DNA from: Eunapius fragilis
Lineage: Eukaryota > Porifera > Demospongiae > Spongillida > Spongillidae
Length of the DNA: 64,000 bases
Assembly (NCBI GenBank): GCA_963681505.1
Contig: OY811974.1
Coordinates: forward strand, 3,831,271-3,895,270
Direction: 5' to 3'
This document shows positions 62,852 to 64,000 of the stretch, in pieces. The notes beneath the pieces were generated by a model. It did no database searches, was not told the origin of the DNA, and saw only the letters and a program-made list of their open reading frames with translations. The stretch's first letter is position 1. Each line of letters starts with the position of its first letter. The translations under genes were made by a program, and so were the position numbers.

Positions 62852-64000
62852 CCCAGCAAATGTATATGCCATTTGATCAAGGACAAAACATGTGACTTCT
62901 TTCAGCCATTTCAATTTGGGGTAGCTTGCCAAAGTGGTGCTGAAAAAATTGTACACAAGATGAGGCAATGTATTGAAGATAACTGGCCAAAGGATGATTT
63001 TGTTGTTCTGAAAGTAGATATGTCCAATGCTTTCAACCTGGTTTCCAGGCAAGCTATGCTGGATGAATGTGCCCAGCATTTTCCAGAGCTTCTCTCATGG
63101 TCATGTTGGTATTATAGCCAGCATCCTATTTTGTGGCACCAGATGGGCGCTCTTTCCTCACAATAAGGAGTGCAACAAGCAGACACCCTTGGTCCTTTTC
63201 TATTTTCTTTAGTGCTTCAACGTGTTGTCAACACTATCAAATCTGACGATGGATGTGTTAGTCTAGATCTCCATGCCTGGTACCTTGATGATGGTGCACT
63301 GGCCGGTAAATCATCCTCAGTGCTGAATGCTTTCAACATCTTGCAGTCATTAGGCCCCTCATTTGGAGATTTATCCCAGTTTCCTGTTTCAGTTCCATCT
63401 TTCAATGTTCCCAATATGGAGATTTTGGGTTCCCCAATTGGTGATGCAGTTTCTTGTTCACAGTTTGTAGCCAAGAAACATAAAGCTGCTTTGGCTCTCC
63501 TATCTGCTATTGAGCGAATAGGTACTATTGACCCTCAAGTGGCACTAATTCTACTACGAAGTTGTGCCAGTTTTTGCAAACTAGTCAACATCACCAGGGC
63601 CACCACACCATCTGTAATTTCATCTGCACTTGAGAGTTATGATGCCATCATATGTCATACTTTGGCAGAATGCACAGGAGTTGATGCCACTGATGTTGCA
63701 TGGGATCAAGCCCAATTAAGTATACGCAGAGGGGGCTTTGGGCTCCGCTCTTTAGTGCACCACTATCCAGCAGCCTACATTGCATCTTTGTGCACTGCCA
63801 CTGATATATCACCTTTACATCGCCATCTAGCTGATGCAATATTACAGTTCAATCATATTCCCCAGTCTGCAGCCTTATCTATCCCTAATCTGTCTGCTCA
63901 CATGCCATCTCAGAAGAAGTTGTCTGATTTGATGGAGGAAGTGCAGTTCAGCTCTCTTCTTGAAATGAGCTCATTGGCAGATAGAGCTAGGCTATTTTCA
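62852..64000 (+). mobile_element. LINE-like reverse transcriptase ORF (5' truncated, runs off the window)
   Basis: One frame stays open for 383 codons to the end of the window except for a single in-frame TAA at 63164-63166. It starts mid-protein (SKCICHLIKDKTCDFFQPFQ) and shows RT motif A VLKVDMSNAFNLVSR, motif B GVQQADTLGPFLFS (usual GD replaced by AD) and motif C AWYLDDGALAG, then PNMEILGSPIGD, DPQVALILLRSCASFCKL and RRGGFGLRSLVHHYPAAYIA. The YLDDG box and trailing motifs mark an invertebrate non-LTR family I cannot name with certainty. The C-terminal remnant at 37.6-38.3 kb fits the part that should follow. The abrupt left end is a normal LINE 5' truncation. Apart from the one stop it looks young. 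Confidence 0.8.

Overview
The window looks like AT-rich genomic DNA from an early-branching, probably marine, animal; a sponge is my best guess, but the sequence alone does not prove it. The reasons are short exons with GT-AG introns, animal-specific protein families (tandem calcium-binding EGF domains, a beta-thymosin), a meiotic MutS gene, and a very dense mix of LTR, LINE and DNA-transposon debris. There is no sign of bacterial organisation (no operons, no long intact ORFs).

Host genes. (1) The 3' part of MSH4 (meiotic MutS homologue) runs on the + strand from about 1.5 to 12.36 kb as nine recognisable exons, including one of 19 nt. (2) A large gene on the - strand spans at least 17.4-59.8 kb. 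It contains twelve single-domain calcium-binding EGF exons, every one exactly 123 bp with phase 1 at both ends; neither end of the gene is seen. (3) A compact beta-thymosin gene (about 30.57-31.01 kb, + strand) sits inside one of the EGF gene's introns on the opposite strand, with an ETS-like site, a TATA box and a polyadenylation signal.

Mobile DNA. LTR-element fossils: a short Ty3/gypsy element at 14.3-16.5 kb (-), a gypsy integrase scrap at 42.7-43.3 kb (-), a BEL/Pao remnant at 43.4-46.7 kb (-), a nearly full-length Ty3/gypsy element with integrase placed before reverse transcriptase (Gmr1-like order) at 51.0-56.0 kb (+), and a gypsy RT scrap at 60.9-61.4 kb (+). Other elements: a piggyBac-type element with exact TTAA target duplication (47.96-50.11 kb), a broken hAT transposase (61.4-62.8 kb, -), two fragments of one LINE family (37.6-38.3 kb, -; 62.85 kb to the window end, +), several MITE families, and large foldback (inverted-repeat) elements at 18.7-21.0 kb and around MSH4 (3.4-9.2 kb).

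Layout: 0-12.4 kb MSH4 with repeat-filled introns; 12.4-17.4 kb intergenic DNA or unseen 3' exons plus a gypsy fossil; 17.4-59.8 kb EGF gene whose introns hold nearly all the transposons and the nested thymosin gene; 59.8-64 kb a mosaic of microsatellite, gypsy, hAT and LINE. The points most worth a second look are the strictly uniform EGF exon array, the 1-kb inverted repeats bracketing five MSH4 exons, the copia-like domain order of the 51-56 kb gypsy element, MITEs that share a core but carry different ends, and a strong excess of the octamer TACATGTA.
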